Positions 27,449-37,155 of a stretch of DNA of 64,000 bases are shown one piece after another. The notes beneath the pieces are model-generated. The model saw only the letters and a list, made by a program, of their open reading frames with translations. It did not search any database and was not told the DNA's origin. Positions within the stretch are counted from its first letter, which is position 1, and each line of letters opens with the position of its first letter. The DNA is taken from the NCBI RefSeq assembly GCF_011074955.1, contig NZ_WUQJ01000020.1, positions 288,705 to 352,704 of the forward strand. Reading direction: 5' to 3'. The DNA is from Marinobacter caseinilyticus. Lineage in GTDB: Bacteria; Pseudomonadota; Gammaproteobacteria; Pseudomonadales; Oleiphilaceae. The translations under genes were made by a program, and so were the position numbers.

Positions 27449-27685
27449 GTTTTGCCTGATGGCGGTTATGGGTGCCTTCAGACCTTCGCGGGCGTTACAG
27501 CGCGTCCGCTCAAGCCATTTTCACGGTTGTTCTGGTGCCGGAAAGCCGGATTCTGGCCCTAACCGACCGCCCCGATATGGCTATATTTTGATCAACGCCT
27601 AAACTAATTGAAGGAGTGTTACGTCACGCCAAAGCCCGGGCAGTCAGATCGGACGGCTAGGATAACAACAGCAAGGAGATAGCTC

Positions 27686-28900
27686 ATGACCACATCGCAC
27701 AACACCCCTCACCCCGATTCCCCCAATCTGACCCGGCGCCGTCTGCTGGTTGGGAGCGCCGGTGCCATGGCATCGGTTTCGCTACTGGGGCTGGTGCCTC
27801 TGACGAGAGCCGAAGAAGCCAAAACATTACCGGACTACGCGCGCTGGAAAGACGCCAGCGCGCTGATTGTTCACAGCGCCAACACCCTGGAAACCAAACG
27901 CGGCGCGATTGGCAGTGGCGTCGTTACTCCGAGCGATGCCCTGTATGTGCGCAACAACCTGCCGGCGCCGAGCGATCAGATCGTGATGGACCGGGATGCC
28001 TGGCAAGTGTCCGTAGACGGTGTTAACAACCCCCAAACCTTGACCATTGCGGACTTGAAAACCATCGGCGTGGAAACAGTGACCGCGGTTTTGCAGTGCT
28101 CGGGTAATGGCCGCGCCTTTTTTACGCATGGACCCAGTGGCACACAGTGGGGCACCGGGGCCGCCGGCTGTGTGGTGTGGACCGGTGTGCCCCTGCGCGA
28201 CCTCGTGGCCACGCTGGGTGGCGTTAAAGCCGGGATGAATTACATTACCGGCACCGGCGGGGAATCGCTGCCCGATGGTCTGGACCCAAAGACGATGGTG
28301 GTAGAGCGCTCCATCCCGGTTGAGGCACTCGATCAGACTCTGCTGGCGTGGGAAATGAACGACGAACCCTTGCCCGTTGCCAATGGCGGTCCGCTGCGTT
28401 TGGTGGTAGCGGGTTACTTCGGGGTGAATAACATCAAATACGTCAAACACGTCGGCTTTACCGAGGGCCAAACCGACGCCAAAATCCAGGCCTCCGGTTA
28501 TCGTATCCGGCCGGTGGGGGAAAAAGGCGCACCGGATCAACCCTCAATGTGGGAAATGCCGGTCAAATCCTGGGTAACGGCACCGCTGACGACCACCCAC
28601 AAAGGCCGCAACATGATTTACGGCGTCGCCTTCGGCGGCACCAAGCCGGTCGCCAAGGTGGAGGTCTCCACCGATGGCGGCAAAACCTGGAAAACCGCCC
28701 GCTTCCTGGGGCCTGACATGGGTCGCTATGCCTGGCGGCCCTTTGTCTTGGCGACAGACCTGACAGCCGGTGAGTACCGCATCGTCAGTCGGGCCACCGA
28801 CAGCGATGGTCAAAGCCAACCAGCGGATCGGACCGACAACGAGCGCGGCTACGGCAACACCAGTTGGCGCGACCATGGCGTAACGGTCACCGTTGGCTGA
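27686..28900 (+). CDS. sorA: Sulfite dehydrogenase, molybdenum subunit (SorA-like)
   Basis: 404 residues of the sulfite oxidase family, oxidising sulfite to sulfate in the periplasm. A Tat signal (TRRRLLVGSAGAMASVSLLG) exports the folded molybdoprotein. The molybdenum-binding Cys is in LQCSGNGRAFF (Cys138), with WGTGAAGCVVWTGVPLRD following, and a C-terminal dimerisation domain has VEVSTDGGKTW. AAGGAG precedes the ATG. The next gene is a small cytochrome c, as in SorAB enzymes, which pass electrons to cytochrome c. Other sulfite-oxidase-family roles cannot be excluded. Confidence 0.9.
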   Translation: MTTSHNTPHPDSPNLTRRRLLVGSAGAMASVSLLGLVPLTRAEEAKTLPDYARWKDASALIVHSANTLETKRGAIGSGVVTPSDALYVRNNLPAPSDQIVMDRDAWQVSVDGVNNPQTLTIADLKTIGVETVTAVLQCSGNGRAFFTHGPSGTQWGTGAAGCVVWTGVPLRDLVATLGGVKAGMNYITGTGGESLPDGLDPKTMVVERSIPVEALDQTLLAWEMNDEPLPVANGGPLRLVVAGYFGVNNIKYVKHVGFTEGQTDAKIQASGYRIRPVGEKGAPDQPSMWEMPVKSWVTAPLTTTHKGRNMIYGVAFGGTKPVAKVEVSTDGGKTWKTARFLGPDMGRYAWRPFVLATDLTAGEYRIVSRATDSDGQSQPADRTDNERGYGNTSWRDHGVTVTVG

Positions 28901-28905
28901 GGCCT

Positions 28906-28957
28906 GTTGACTACAGCCGTTGACTACAGCGGCCGACTGCAGCGGTTGGCGACAACG
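28906..28957 (+). repeat. Four imperfect 13-bp tandem repeats between sorA and the cytochrome gene
   Basis: Units GTTGACTACAGCC, GTTGACTACAGCG, GCCGACTGCAGCG and GTTGGCGACAACG run head to tail, diverging from first to last. They begin six bases after the sorA stop and end before the AAAGGAG of the cytochrome gene. Confidence 0.7.
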
Positions 28958-28992
28958 CGCCGCTGCGGCCGGCTTTGTCGAAAGGAGCCACT

Positions 28993-29310
28993 ATGAAGCT
29001 TCGCGTGATGTTGGCAATGGCTTGTGGAGCCGTCGCATCCAGTTCCCTGCTGGCGGAGGACTTGCTGGCCACCGGTAAAAAGGTATTCCAGGAGCAGGCG
29101 CAGCCTTCCTGCACCATTTGCCACACGTTAGAGGACGCCGGCGCCGCCGGTGAGATCGGCCCCAACCTGGATCAGCTGCAACCCACTGCAGACCAGGTGG
29201 TCTCAGCAGTCAGGGGTGGCGTCGGGGTGATGCCGGCGTTTGGCGACTCCTTGTCCGAGCAGCAGATCCAGGCCCTGGCTCACTACATCGAAACCGTCAC
29301 CCGCCAATGA
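28993..29310 (+). CDS. sorB: Small c-type cytochrome, electron acceptor of sulfite dehydrogenase (SorB-like)
   Basis: 105 residues, signal peptide ending SLLAEDL (residue ~21), one heme site CTICH (residues 40-44), and a likely axial Met in VGVMPAFGDSLSEQQIQALAHYI, the common end of class I cytochromes. The ATG at 28993 follows AAAGGAG by six bases. Its position right after sorA gives the role; the sequence alone would fit any small cytochrome c5/c551-like protein. Confidence 0.88.
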   Translation: MKLRVMLAMACGAVASSSLLAEDLLATGKKVFQEQAQPSCTICHTLEDAGAAGEIGPNLDQLQPTADQVVSAVRGGVGVMPAFGDSLSEQQIQALAHYIETVTRQ

Positions 29311-29489
29311 ATCGCTGACCGCCGTCAACGCCCGACCCATGCCTCGGCACCATCGGCGCCCGGTCAGGCACCTCCATGAATTGAAAACAGCGGACACCGG
29401 CGCTATGGTGCATAGCCTGTCCCACTCCTGAGCCTCGTGCCCAGGGCACTGTGGTACAGCCCGTTTTACTCGCCAATGAGAGGCCCGCC

Positions 29490-30416
29490 ATGGCCGGTTC
29501 CAATAAAAAAGTAATCTTCGCTGCCCTGGCAGGCAATTTCCTGATTGCCTGTACCAAATTCTTTGCCGCCGTCACCACCGGCAGTTCCGCCATGTTTTCC
29601 GAGGGCGTGCACTCGCTGGTGGACACCGGCAATCAGATTTTGCTGCTGTACGGGCTCAAACGCGGTGCCAAACCAGCGGACGAACGCTTTCCCTTTGGTC
29701 ACGGCAAGGAGGTGTATTTCTGGAGTTTTGTGGTGGCGATCCTGATTTTTGCTGTTGGATCGGGGATTTCCATTTATGAAGGTGTCACTCACATCATTGC
29801 GCCGTCGCCCATCAATGACCCCACTATCAATTACATCGTGCTGTCGCTGGGCATTCTGTTTGAAGGTGCGGCCTGGTATTTTGCCTTCACCGAATTCTCC
29901 CGTTCCAAAGGCAAGTGGGGCTATCTGGAGGCGGTGCAGCGCGGCAAGGACCCCACCATGTTCGTGGTGCTGTTCGAGGATTCCGCTGCCATGATTGGCA
30001 TGCTGGTGGCGATGCTGGGGATATTTCTGGCTGACCAGACCGGTCTGCTCTGGCTCGATGGTCTGGCGTCGGTCATCATCGGCCTGATACTGGGTGGCAC
30101 CGCGATCTGGCTGGCCTATGAAACCAAGGGGTTGTTGATTGGCGAGGCCGCCAATCAGTCGGTGGTGGCCGGGATCCGGAAGATCACCGCCGAAACCGCG
30201 CAAATTGACCGTGTCAACGAGCTGTTAACCATGCACATGGGGCCGGATTTCATTCTGGTCAATGTCAGCGTGGGTTTTTCGCCCGCCATGACCGCCGTCC
30301 GAATCGAACAGGTGGTGGCCGATCTGGACGCCCGGATCAAACACGCCTACCCGAGCGTGAAGAGGGTCTTTATTGAAGCGGAATCGCTGAAAACACTGGC
30401 GTCCGCTGAAGCCTGA
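29490..30416 (+). CDS. Cation diffusion facilitator transporter (ZnT9-like branch)
   Basis: 308 residues from ATG 29490 (SD GAGAGG, seven bases upstream; the frame is open to 29451). The protein starts MAGSNKKVIFAALAGNFLIA and has the metal site motif in EGVHSLVDTGNQILLL (H-x3-D), the loop FPFGHGKEVYFWSFVVA and a C-terminal cytoplasmic domain (NELLTMHMGPDFILVNVSVG). CDF proteins export Zn, Fe or other divalent ions with proton exchange; the metal is not settled from sequence. Confidence 0.92.
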   Translation: MAGSNKKVIFAALAGNFLIACTKFFAAVTTGSSAMFSEGVHSLVDTGNQILLLYGLKRGAKPADERFPFGHGKEVYFWSFVVAILIFAVGSGISIYEGVTHIIAPSPINDPTINYIVLSLGILFEGAAWYFAFTEFSRSKGKWGYLEAVQRGKDPTMFVVLFEDSAAMIGMLVAMLGIFLADQTGLLWLDGLASVIIGLILGGTAIWLAYETKGLLIGEAANQSVVAGIRKITAETAQIDRVNELLTMHMGPDFILVNVSVGFSPAMTAVRIEQVVADLDARIKHAYPSVKRVFIEAESLKTLASAEA

Positions 30417-30420
30417 GCCC

Positions 30421-30449
30421 ACGATGCCCGGCCAGCCGCCGGGCATCGT
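30421..30449. terminator. Bidirectional hairpin between CDF gene and ybiT
   Basis: Perfect 12-bp stem ACGATGCCCGGC/GCCGGGCATCGT with a 5-base loop, five bases after the CDF stop codon and between two convergent genes. It lacks a T-run but is very stable. Confidence 0.6.
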
Positions 30450-30482
30450 AACAAGCGTTCATCGAGACGCTTAAGCAGGCAC

Positions 30483-32069
30483 TTAGATGTAGCCCTGACT
30501 GCGCAGGTAATCGTCGTAGCTGCCGCTGAAGTCGGTCACGCCGTCCGCCTTCAGTTCGATGATCCGGGTTGCCAGCGACGACACGAACTCACGGTCATGA
30601 CTGACAAAGATCAGCGTGCCGGGGTAGTTTTCCAGCGCCAGATTGAGCGCTTCGATGGATTCCATATCCAGGTGGTTGGTGGGCTCGTCCATCAACATCA
30701 CGTTGGGCTTCTGCAGGATCAGCTTGCCGAACAACATACGGCCCTGCTCACCCCCGGAAATCACCCGCACCGACTTCTCGATGTCGTCGCCGGAGAACAG
30801 CATCCGGCCCAGAGTGCCGCGCACCACTTGTTCGCCGCCCTGAGTCCACTGGGCCATCCACTCGCTAAGGTTGGCTTCGTTGGCGAAATCGTCGGTATGA
30901 TCCTGGGCGAAATACCCCACCTGGGCACTGTCGGTCCATTTCACATCCCCGGCTTCCGGCGTCAGTTTACCCACCATGCACTGCAGCAATGTGGTTTTAC
31001 CGATACCGTTGGGCCCCAGGATCGCGACCCGTTCTCCAGCCTCAACTTTCAGGTTCAGCTTGTCGAACAGCGCTACCCCGTCGAAGCCTTTGGTCAGGTC
31101 TTTCAGGGTGACGGCCTGACGGTGCAGCTTTTTGGTTTGCTCGAACCGGATGAACGGGCTTACGCGGCTTGAGGGTTTCACTTCCTCAAGCTGGATCTTG
31201 TCGATCTGACGGGCCCGGGACGTAGCCTGCTTGGCCTTGGAGGCGTTGGCGGAGAAGCGGCTGACGAAAGTCTGCAATTCGGCTATCTGAGCCTTTTTCT
31301 TGGCGTTATCCGACAGCATCCGTTCCCGCGCCTGGGTCGCTGCGGTCATGTATTCATCGTAGTTGCCGGGGAACAGCCGCAGTTCACCGTAGTCCAGGTC
31401 GGCCATGTGGGTGCAGACGCTGTTCAGAAAGTGGCGGTCGTGGGAAATGATCACCATGGTACTGTTGCGGGCGGTCAGAATGCTTTCCAGCCAGCGAATA
31501 GTATTGATGTCCAGGTGGTTGGTGGGCTCGTCCAGCAACAGCACGTCCGGATCGGAAAACAACGCCTGGGCTAACAGCACCCGCAGTTTCCAGCCCGGCG
31601 CCAGCGCACTCATCAGGCCGTTGTGCTGCTCCATCGGGATATCCAGACCCATCAGCAGTTCACCGGCACGGGCATCGGCGGTGTAGCCGTCCATTTCCGC
31701 GAACTGGACCTCAAGGTCCGCCACGGCCATACCGTCGGCTTCGGTCATCTCGGGCAACGAGTAGATGCGGTCGCGCTCGGCCTTTACCTGGGCCAGCTCT
31801 TCATGCCCCATGATGACGGTATCGATGACCGTGCAGTCCTCAAAAGCGAACTGATCCTGGCGTAGCTTACCCAGCCGGATATTGGGCTCCAGCATGACGT
31901 GCCCGCTGGATGGCTCCAGATCGCCACCCAGGATCTTCATGAAAGTGGACTTGCCACAGCCATTGGCACCGATCAGACCATAGCGGTTGCCGTTGTTGAA
32001 TTTGACTGAGACGTTTTCAAACAGGGGCTTGGCCCCGAATTGCATGGTGATATTGGCAGTAGAAATCAA
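30483..32069 (-). CDS. ybiT: ABC-F family ATPase YbiT
   Basis: 528 residues with two ABC ATPase domains and no membrane part. The first Walker A is GANGCGKS (about residue 38), the second GPNGIGKT (about 355); both have [21 protein letters not shown]. The linker holds the ABC-F element [20 protein letters not shown] and [19 protein letters not shown]. It matches E. coli YbiT closely over its length. ABC-F proteins act on the ribosome to relieve stalled translation. Single minus-strand gene. Confidence 0.95.
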   Translation of the reverse strand: MISTANITMQFGAKPLFENVSVKFNNGNRYGLIGANGCGKSTFMKILGGDLEPSSGHVMLEPNIRLGKLRQDQFAFEDCTVIDTVIMGHEELAQVKAERDRIYSLPEMTEADGMAVADLEVQFAEMDGYTADARAGELLMGLDIPMEQHNGLMSALAPGWKLRVLLAQALFSDPDVLLLDEPTNHLDINTIRWLESILTARNSTMVIISHDRHFLNSVCTHMADLDYGELRLFPGNYDEYMTAATQARERMLSDNAKKKAQIAELQTFVSRFSANASKAKQATSRARQIDKIQLEEVKPSSRVSPFIRFEQTKKLHRQAVTLKDLTKGFDGVALFDKLNLKVEAGERVAILGPNGIGKTTLLQCMVGKLTPEAGDVKWTDSAQVGYFAQDHTDDFANEANLSEWMAQWTQGGEQVVRGTLGRMLFSGDDIEKSVRVISGGEQGRMLFGKLILQKPNVMLMDEPTNHLDMESIEALNLALENYPGTLIFVSHDREFVSSLATRIIELKADGVTDFSGSYDDYLRSQGYI

Positions 32070-32321
32070 CGAAGGAACCCATAGCTAGACAGTGAGGCGT
32101 GGCACAACGCCGACGCGGAAATGCGCAGATTGTACAGGTTTTGCGCGCTTTAGTGTCAGCCATGCTAAAACCAGGCATAAGGAATAACCGGGATTTGCGC
32201 CATGCCACTTAAGTCGCAATGACGATCAAGGGCGGCTTACCCACACTGGCAATACTTGCAAAGCTAACGACCGGCGCCGACGGTCCATTGCAGTCCGCAC
32301 ATTCACCCGGATCGGAAAACC

Positions 32322-33209
32322 ATGATAAACCAGATTCTTTCGACCATGCTGCCGGTGTTCCTGATTACCGCTTGTGGCAGCCTGTATGGCCGCTTTCGCA
32401 GTCCCGACATCAAGGGCATCAACACCCTCAACATGGAGCTGTTTGTGCCCATGCTGGTGTTCGCGGTGCTGGCCGATCGGCAGGCGCCGCTGCAGGACTA
32501 CGCCGAGCTCGCCCTTGCCGGTACCGTCATCGTGTTGGGCTCAGGACTGTTATTGTGGCCACTGGCACGGCTGCTAAAACTGGATTTGCGCACCTTCCTG
32601 CCACCGATGATGTTCAACAACTCCGGCAACATGGGTATTCCCCTGCTGGTACTAGCCTTTGGCGAAGAGGCCCTGCCCGCGGCCGTGGTGTTGTTTGTGG
32701 TCGAAATGCTGCTGCATTTCTCGGTCGGCCTCAAGATGCTGAACCCCCAGACACCCGTTTGGCGGTTGCTGAAAATTCCGGTGGTCATTGCCACCATCGC
32801 TGGGCTGTCGGTGAATGTCAGCGGTCTGTCTTTACCCGTCTGGCTGATGGAAGCCTTGAGCATGCTGGGCGACATCTGCATCCCGCTGATGCTGTTCACC
32901 CTGGGTGTGCGGATGCTGGATGTGGATTTCAGTGATTGGAAAACCGGCCTGCTCGGTGCCGTCGCCTGCCCCGCCAGTGGCCTGCTGCTGGCCTGGCCGC
33001 TGATGTACCTGCTCGATTTTCAGGGCCTGCAGCTGGCCGCGCTTTGGGTCTTCGCCGCCCTGCCGCCGGCGGTGCTCAACTACATGGTGGCGGAGCAGTA
33101 CCAGCAGGAACCCCACAAAGTCGCCTCGCTGGTGCTGATCGGGAACCTGGGCAGCCTGGTAGTGATGCCGGTCGTGTTGGGGCTGCTGTTCTCAAGCGGC
33201 GCCAGCTGA
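32322..33209 (+). CDS. AEC family (auxin efflux carrier-type) transporter
   Basis: 295 residues, about ten membrane helices. The family pattern is seen in LPPMMFNNSGNMGIPLLVLAFG (the conserved N-x-G-N-x-G-x-P discontinuous helix) and in SMLGDICIPLMLFTLGVRM. AEC members in bacteria move malonate, malate or other organic anions; the substrate is unknown. Only a weak ribosome site precedes the ATG. It converges with the amidohydrolase gene, stops 21 bases apart. Confidence 0.9.
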   Translation: MINQILSTMLPVFLITACGSLYGRFRSPDIKGINTLNMELFVPMLVFAVLADRQAPLQDYAELALAGTVIVLGSGLLLWPLARLLKLDLRTFLPPMMFNNSGNMGIPLLVLAFGEEALPAAVVLFVVEMLLHFSVGLKMLNPQTPVWRLLKIPVVIATIAGLSVNVSGLSLPVWLMEALSMLGDICIPLMLFTLGVRMLDVDFSDWKTGLLGAVACPASGLLLAWPLMYLLDFQGLQLAALWVFAALPPAVLNYMVAEQYQQEPHKVASLVLIGNLGSLVVMPVVLGLLFSSGAS

Positions 33210-33229
33210 CCACGCGGCCGACTCGCCGA

Positions 33230-35110
33230 TCAAAACGTGGTCGCCAGCACCCGGCCCAGTTTTTCTGTGCCTAGCGGCGCTTCAAACCGATTACCGCGCC
33301 ATACTGGTTGACCGGCAATCATCACCAGTGGCACCAGACCATCGGTTCGATTAACCAACTGCTGGTATTGGAATTCCTCCCGGTAGATGCGATGGACGCT
33401 GTTGTCGTGGTCAAACCGGCGCAGCTCGAACGGGTCGATCAGGATCAGGTCGGCCGGATCGCCCACATCCATGCTGCCACCTTTCACCCCGAACACCCGT
33501 GCCGGGTCGCGGGTCAGGCGCTTGACCATGTAGGCCACGTCGCGGTCGCCGCCATCCGATGCCAGGCGCAGCGCCCGCAGGTTGCCATCGTAAAACGCCA
33601 TGTTGGTCAGGTGGGCACCGCTGTCGTTGAAGCCCGGCAGCAGTTGCGGGTCCATCAGCAGCTTACGGGTCATGACCGGGTCCCGGTTGGCCGATACCGT
33701 GAACCAGCTCAGGTCGAGATCGAAAGCCCGCAGCATGCCGAGCATAAAATCCGCTTCGTCCTCAATGTCGGCAAAGTGTGCAGCGATAATGGTCTGCTCC
33801 TCGGGACCGGCCACGCCCTCCGAAGTGCTCTTGTTGAACGAGACAACGCGCCGAAACACCGCCTCAAACGTCATGCCCTGCCAGGCTTTAAGTGGGCAGA
33901 CATCGATGGTCATGTCGGCCAGGGAGCGATTAAACGCGTAGTCCTCCAGCCGCAGCAGTCGCTTCAGGCGGGCGAGGTTGATCCCCTGTTTGCCAGTCAG
34001 CCACATGGTCCGGAACCGTTCAATGTAGTCCGGATCGTTGAGAATCTTCAGGCGCCCTTCGCGGTCTTCCAGTTCAGTCTCGTTGAGGCGGCGTAACTCG
34101 GCAATTTCCTCCGACAGCGGTGTGACCGCGCCGTCGGACCAGACCTTGAACGGGGCCGACAAGGCCTGCAGGTGAAAATCGCCCTGCAGCCAGCGCGAAT
34201 TCAGTACCCGGGCCAGCAGCCGCGCCAGGCGCACAATTTTGCGGTTGCTGTGAACGTCGAGCGCGGCCACCACCGTCGTTTTCAAGGGCTTGCCATGCAG
34301 CCGGCCACAACTGAGCAGAAAGGTTTTGATGGTGCCGATGGTGCTGTCTTTCGGCGGCGTCGCCTGCCAGACCGCGCCCTTGCGGCGGACCACCTCGGTG
34401 AGCCGTTTGATTTCGCCGTACTTGGCGAACTGGGTCGGGATGGTCTTGTCGGTGTGGGGTTGATTGGCCAGGTAATGAAACGGCAGCGCATCGGTTGAAA
34501 ACCCGGCATAGCCGTCGTCCAGTGCCTGTTCCAGCAACTGCTCCATGGCACACAATTCGGCCTCCGTCGGGTCCCGGCTGATGCTCGCCTCAAAGCCCAT
34601 CACTTCAATGCGCAACATCGAGTGCGGCACCATGGTCACCACATTAGGGCCAAGGGACAACCGGTCGAGGTGCCCGATGTACTCTTTGGGGGTCTGCCAG
34701 TCGACCTTGTCGGCGGTGGCCCGCAACACCGACTTGGGAATGTTTTCAACCCGGGCATAGCAGTCCACAATCGGGTCCGCACCGTTCTTGCGCTGGGCAC
34801 CGAATGCAAGCCCCAGGCTACAATTGGCGATCACCACCGTGGTGGTGCCATGGCGCACCGATTCCGGCAACCCGGGCGCCACCTCCAATTCCAGATCAAA
34901 ATGGGTGTGGATATCGAACAATCCCGGCATGGCCCAGTGCTCGCTGCCATCGATCACTTGCCGCGCCATCCGGCTGTCCAGGCCGGCACCCCGCGCTGCG
35001 ATCACGCCATCGGCAACGGCAATGTCTTCTACCATCGGGGCCTCAGCGCCACTGCCGTCAAAGACCTTGGCACCCTGAATCAGGTAATCCCACTTCACAT
35101 TGCTCATCAC
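33230..35110 (-). CDS. N-acyl-D-amino-acid deacylase-like amidohydrolase
   Basis: 626-residue metal-dependent hydrolase of the D-aminoacylase branch of the amidohydrolase superfamily. The metal motif HTHFDLE follows MPGLFDI (about residue 67), with TTVVIANCSLGLAFG, and the C-terminal NDSGAHLTNMAFYD with the catalytic-type Asp and KGGSMDVGDPADLILID. It would release an acyl group from N-acyl-D-amino acids or hydrolyse a related amide (family knowledge). AGGAGAG precedes the start. It lies 52 bases after the TetR gene in the same direction and could be cotranscribed with it. Confidence 0.88.
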   Translation of the reverse strand: MMSNVKWDYLIQGAKVFDGSGAEAPMVEDIAVADGVIAARGAGLDSRMARQVIDGSEHWAMPGLFDIHTHFDLELEVAPGLPESVRHGTTTVVIANCSLGLAFGAQRKNGADPIVDCYARVENIPKSVLRATADKVDWQTPKEYIGHLDRLSLGPNVVTMVPHSMLRIEVMGFEASISRDPTEAELCAMEQLLEQALDDGYAGFSTDALPFHYLANQPHTDKTIPTQFAKYGEIKRLTEVVRRKGAVWQATPPKDSTIGTIKTFLLSCGRLHGKPLKTTVVAALDVHSNRKIVRLARLLARVLNSRWLQGDFHLQALSAPFKVWSDGAVTPLSEEIAELRRLNETELEDREGRLKILNDPDYIERFRTMWLTGKQGINLARLKRLLRLEDYAFNRSLADMTIDVCPLKAWQGMTFEAVFRRVVSFNKSTSEGVAGPEEQTIIAAHFADIEDEADFMLGMLRAFDLDLSWFTVSANRDPVMTRKLLMDPQLLPGFNDSGAHLTNMAFYDGNLRALRLASDGGDRDVAYMVKRLTRDPARVFGVKGGSMDVGDPADLILIDPFELRRFDHDNSVHRIYREEFQYQQLVNRTDGLVPLVMIAGQPVWRGNRFEAPLGTEKLGRVLATTF

Positions 35111-35161
35111 TGCCTCTCCTGGAATTATGAGTCGAGCGTTTGGGGTATACGGTTTGCCCCA

Positions 35162-35791
35162 TCAGCGGTCCGGCGCTTGATTGCCGCCTATCCTGTTCTC
35201 AAAATACGCCGCCAGCAGATCGACGCCGCGCTCGATTAACGCATCCCGCTCGATCCCGTGGTGACCCTGGAACACATGCCGGTGGACCAGGCCTTCGGCC
35301 ATGGCGAACAGACAGAATGCCGTGGTTTCGATATCGTCTTGGATATACCGCCCCACAAACGCGCGGGTCCGGTCCATCAACACCGCCTCACCTTTCTCAA
35401 TAATGCCCGCCAATTCGGTATCGACCCGACGCCGGTATTCCAACACCTCATGAAAGCCGGATTCCTGACGGTGGAAGTCGTAGATAAACGAAAGCGCCTC
35501 GCGAAACACCTCACGAAGGCACGGGTGTTGTTCACCAGCTACCCGCAGGCTGGCTGCCGGCACATGGACATGATCATGCAACGTCGCGAATCGCTGCCGG
35601 GTAATCTCCAGCAGGACATCGTCCTTGTTATGAAAGTGTTGATAAAAAGTGCCGGTGGCCACCCCGGCACGTGCGGCTATCGACTTCGCCGTGGTCGCCT
35701 CAAAGCCCTGTTCAGAGAACTCCTGAAACGCCGCGTTTAACAAGGCGGAGCGCTTGCGAATGGCACGCTTCTGCTGCGGAGCTGATTTCAT
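35162..35791 (-). CDS. TetR/AcrR family transcriptional regulator
   Basis: 209 residues from ATG 35791 (frame open to 35863). N-terminal helix-turn-helix: RSALLNAAFQEFSEQGFEAT with TAKSIAARAGVATGTFYQHF, the classic TetR segment. The C-terminal ligand domain contains EVFREALSFIYDFHRQES and the hydrophobic FCLFAMAEGLVH. AGGTG precedes 35791, and the longer start would put a hydrophobic stretch before the HTH. A perfect 16-bp palindrome at 35835-35850, between this gene and the divergent hydrolase, is the likely operator. Confidence 0.9.
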   Translation of the reverse strand: MKSAPQQKRAIRKRSALLNAAFQEFSEQGFEATTAKSIAARAGVATGTFYQHFHNKDDVLLEITRQRFATLHDHVHVPAASLRVAGEQHPCLREVFREALSFIYDFHRQESGFHEVLEYRRRVDTELAGIIEKGEAVLMDRTRAFVGRYIQDDIETTAFCLFAMAEGLVHRHVFQGHHGIERDALIERGVDLLAAYFENRIGGNQAPDR

Positions 35792-35834
35792 CGGTCTGCA
35801 CCTGAAAATGGTAAAAAATAAATAGCAAAAGCTA

Positions 35835-35850
35835 AACTTGACGTCAAGTT
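35835..35850. promoter_or_regulatory. Palindromic operator candidate for the TetR regulator
   Basis: AACTTGACGTCAAGTT is a perfect 16-bp palindrome, 44 bases upstream of the TetR start and 68 bases upstream of the hydrolase start. Position and symmetry suit a TetR-dimer site controlling both divergent genes. Confidence 0.7.
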
Positions 35851-35917
35851 CATGTTTTTGCATGATTTGAAGTTAATGCATTGATACGTGTCGCGATAAA
35901 CGACGCAGGGAGAGCGA

Positions 35918-36787
35918 ATGCGCCTCGATGAATGGCATGATAAAGGTCAATGGCTCGACATCTGCGGCTTTAGGCTGTTCGTGGTGGATGAGGGCGACGC
36001 TGACCAGGAAACACTGCTGCTGATACACGGCTTCCCGACCGCAAGCTGGGACTGGCACAAGCTATGGCCTGATCTGCGCAAAACCTATCGGGTGGTGGCG
36101 CTGGACATGCTCGGGTTCGGCTACTCCGACAAGCCGGCAAAACACCGTTATTCAATCCATGAACAAGCCGATCTGGTGGAAGGTGTGGTCAAGCAACTTG
36201 GCCTGAAACGCTTTCATGTGCTCGCTCACGATTACGGCGATACCGTGGCACAGGAGTTGCTCGCGCGCCAGACCAACGGCGAGGGCATCGGTCAATGGCA
36301 ATCGGTGTGTTTTCTGAACGGTGGGCTGTTTCCTGAGACTCATCGTGCCTTACTGACTCAGAAAATTCTGCTCAGCCCGCTCGGAGCCGTGTTTAACAAG
36401 CTGTCCAGCAAGCGTCATTTTGACCGCGCCATGACACGGGTATTCGGCCCCAACACCGCGCCCGCGCCCGAAGAGCTGGCCGATTTCTGGGCGCTGATCT
36501 GCCACGACAACGGCAAACAGGTTTTTCACAAGCTGATCACCTACATGAACGATCGGAAGCAGCACCGAGAGCGCTGGGTGGACGCCCTTCGCCACGCCAG
36601 CATCCCGATTGCGTTAATCAACGGCTCGGCGGACCCGGTTTCCGGCGCTCACATGGTTGCCCGCTATCAGGAACTGGACCTGCCACTGGCCTACCTCGGC
36701 GAGCTCGAGGGCATTGGTCACTACCCACAAATAGAAGCCGCGAGCGAAGTCTATCGCCACTATTTTCGATTCCAGGCCAATCGCTGA
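35918..36787 (+). CDS. Alpha/beta hydrolase with Asp nucleophile (MEST/dehalogenase-like)
   Basis: 289 residues. Oxyanion-hole motif LLIHGFPTASWDW, then the nucleophile elbow LAHDYGDTVAQELLAR (Asp about residue 108 where serine hydrolases have Ser), and a C-terminal GIGHYPQIEA with the catalytic His. An Asp nucleophile is the mark of haloalkane dehalogenases and epoxide hydrolases, and HDYGDxVAQELL is very like the MEST/PEG1 group, whose substrate is unknown. Divergent from a TetR gene with a shared operator candidate, so probably induced by its substrate (inferred). Confidence 0.88.
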   Translation: MRLDEWHDKGQWLDICGFRLFVVDEGDADQETLLLIHGFPTASWDWHKLWPDLRKTYRVVALDMLGFGYSDKPAKHRYSIHEQADLVEGVVKQLGLKRFHVLAHDYGDTVAQELLARQTNGEGIGQWQSVCFLNGGLFPETHRALLTQKILLSPLGAVFNKLSSKRHFDRAMTRVFGPNTAPAPEELADFWALICHDNGKQVFHKLITYMNDRKQHRERWVDALRHASIPIALINGSADPVSGAHMVARYQELDLPLAYLGELEGIGHYPQIEAASEVYRHYFRFQANR

Positions 36788-36846
36788 ACCGACCCGCCAT
36801 CGGTGATTGATTCTCAATTTTCCAACCCTGCCGTAGCGCCAATAGC

Positions 36847-36873
36847 GGCTCGCAGAGCGGACCTCTGCGAGCC
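36847..36873 (+). terminator. Hairpin after the MEST-like hydrolase
   Basis: Perfect 11-bp stem GGCTCGCAGAG/CTCTGCGAGCC with a 5-base loop, 59 bases after the stop codon. The rest of the 36788-37155 gap holds no gene; it has an AT-rich dyad at 36907-36932 (AAATAAT/ATTATTT) and AT-rich sequence before the next gene that probably contains its promoter. Confidence 0.5.
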
Positions 36874-37155
36874 CGGCCATGACAATCTCTTTATCTCCAG
36901 CCTCTTAAATAATCAATACATATCAATTATTTGGACTGACTCCCTTCGGTGCAATACCGCATACACCCCCATCGCGCGGGGGTATGTTGCCGCTTGTTCA
37001 TATTGTCTGGCCAAGTGACTGTTATAGTTATTATTAGCTTTTACATTTTTTAACATTTCGAATTCTTGGTGCTGTGCGCTGACGAGATGACGCAGCCGTC
37101 GTTCCGTGGGTTCGGCGCAGTGTTTGCCGTGACCCACACAATAGGGAGTTCAACC

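Noticed and set aside
33308..34096. 262-residue plus-strand frame inside the amidohydrolase gene
   Set aside because: Shadow frame, composition biased, no start signal.
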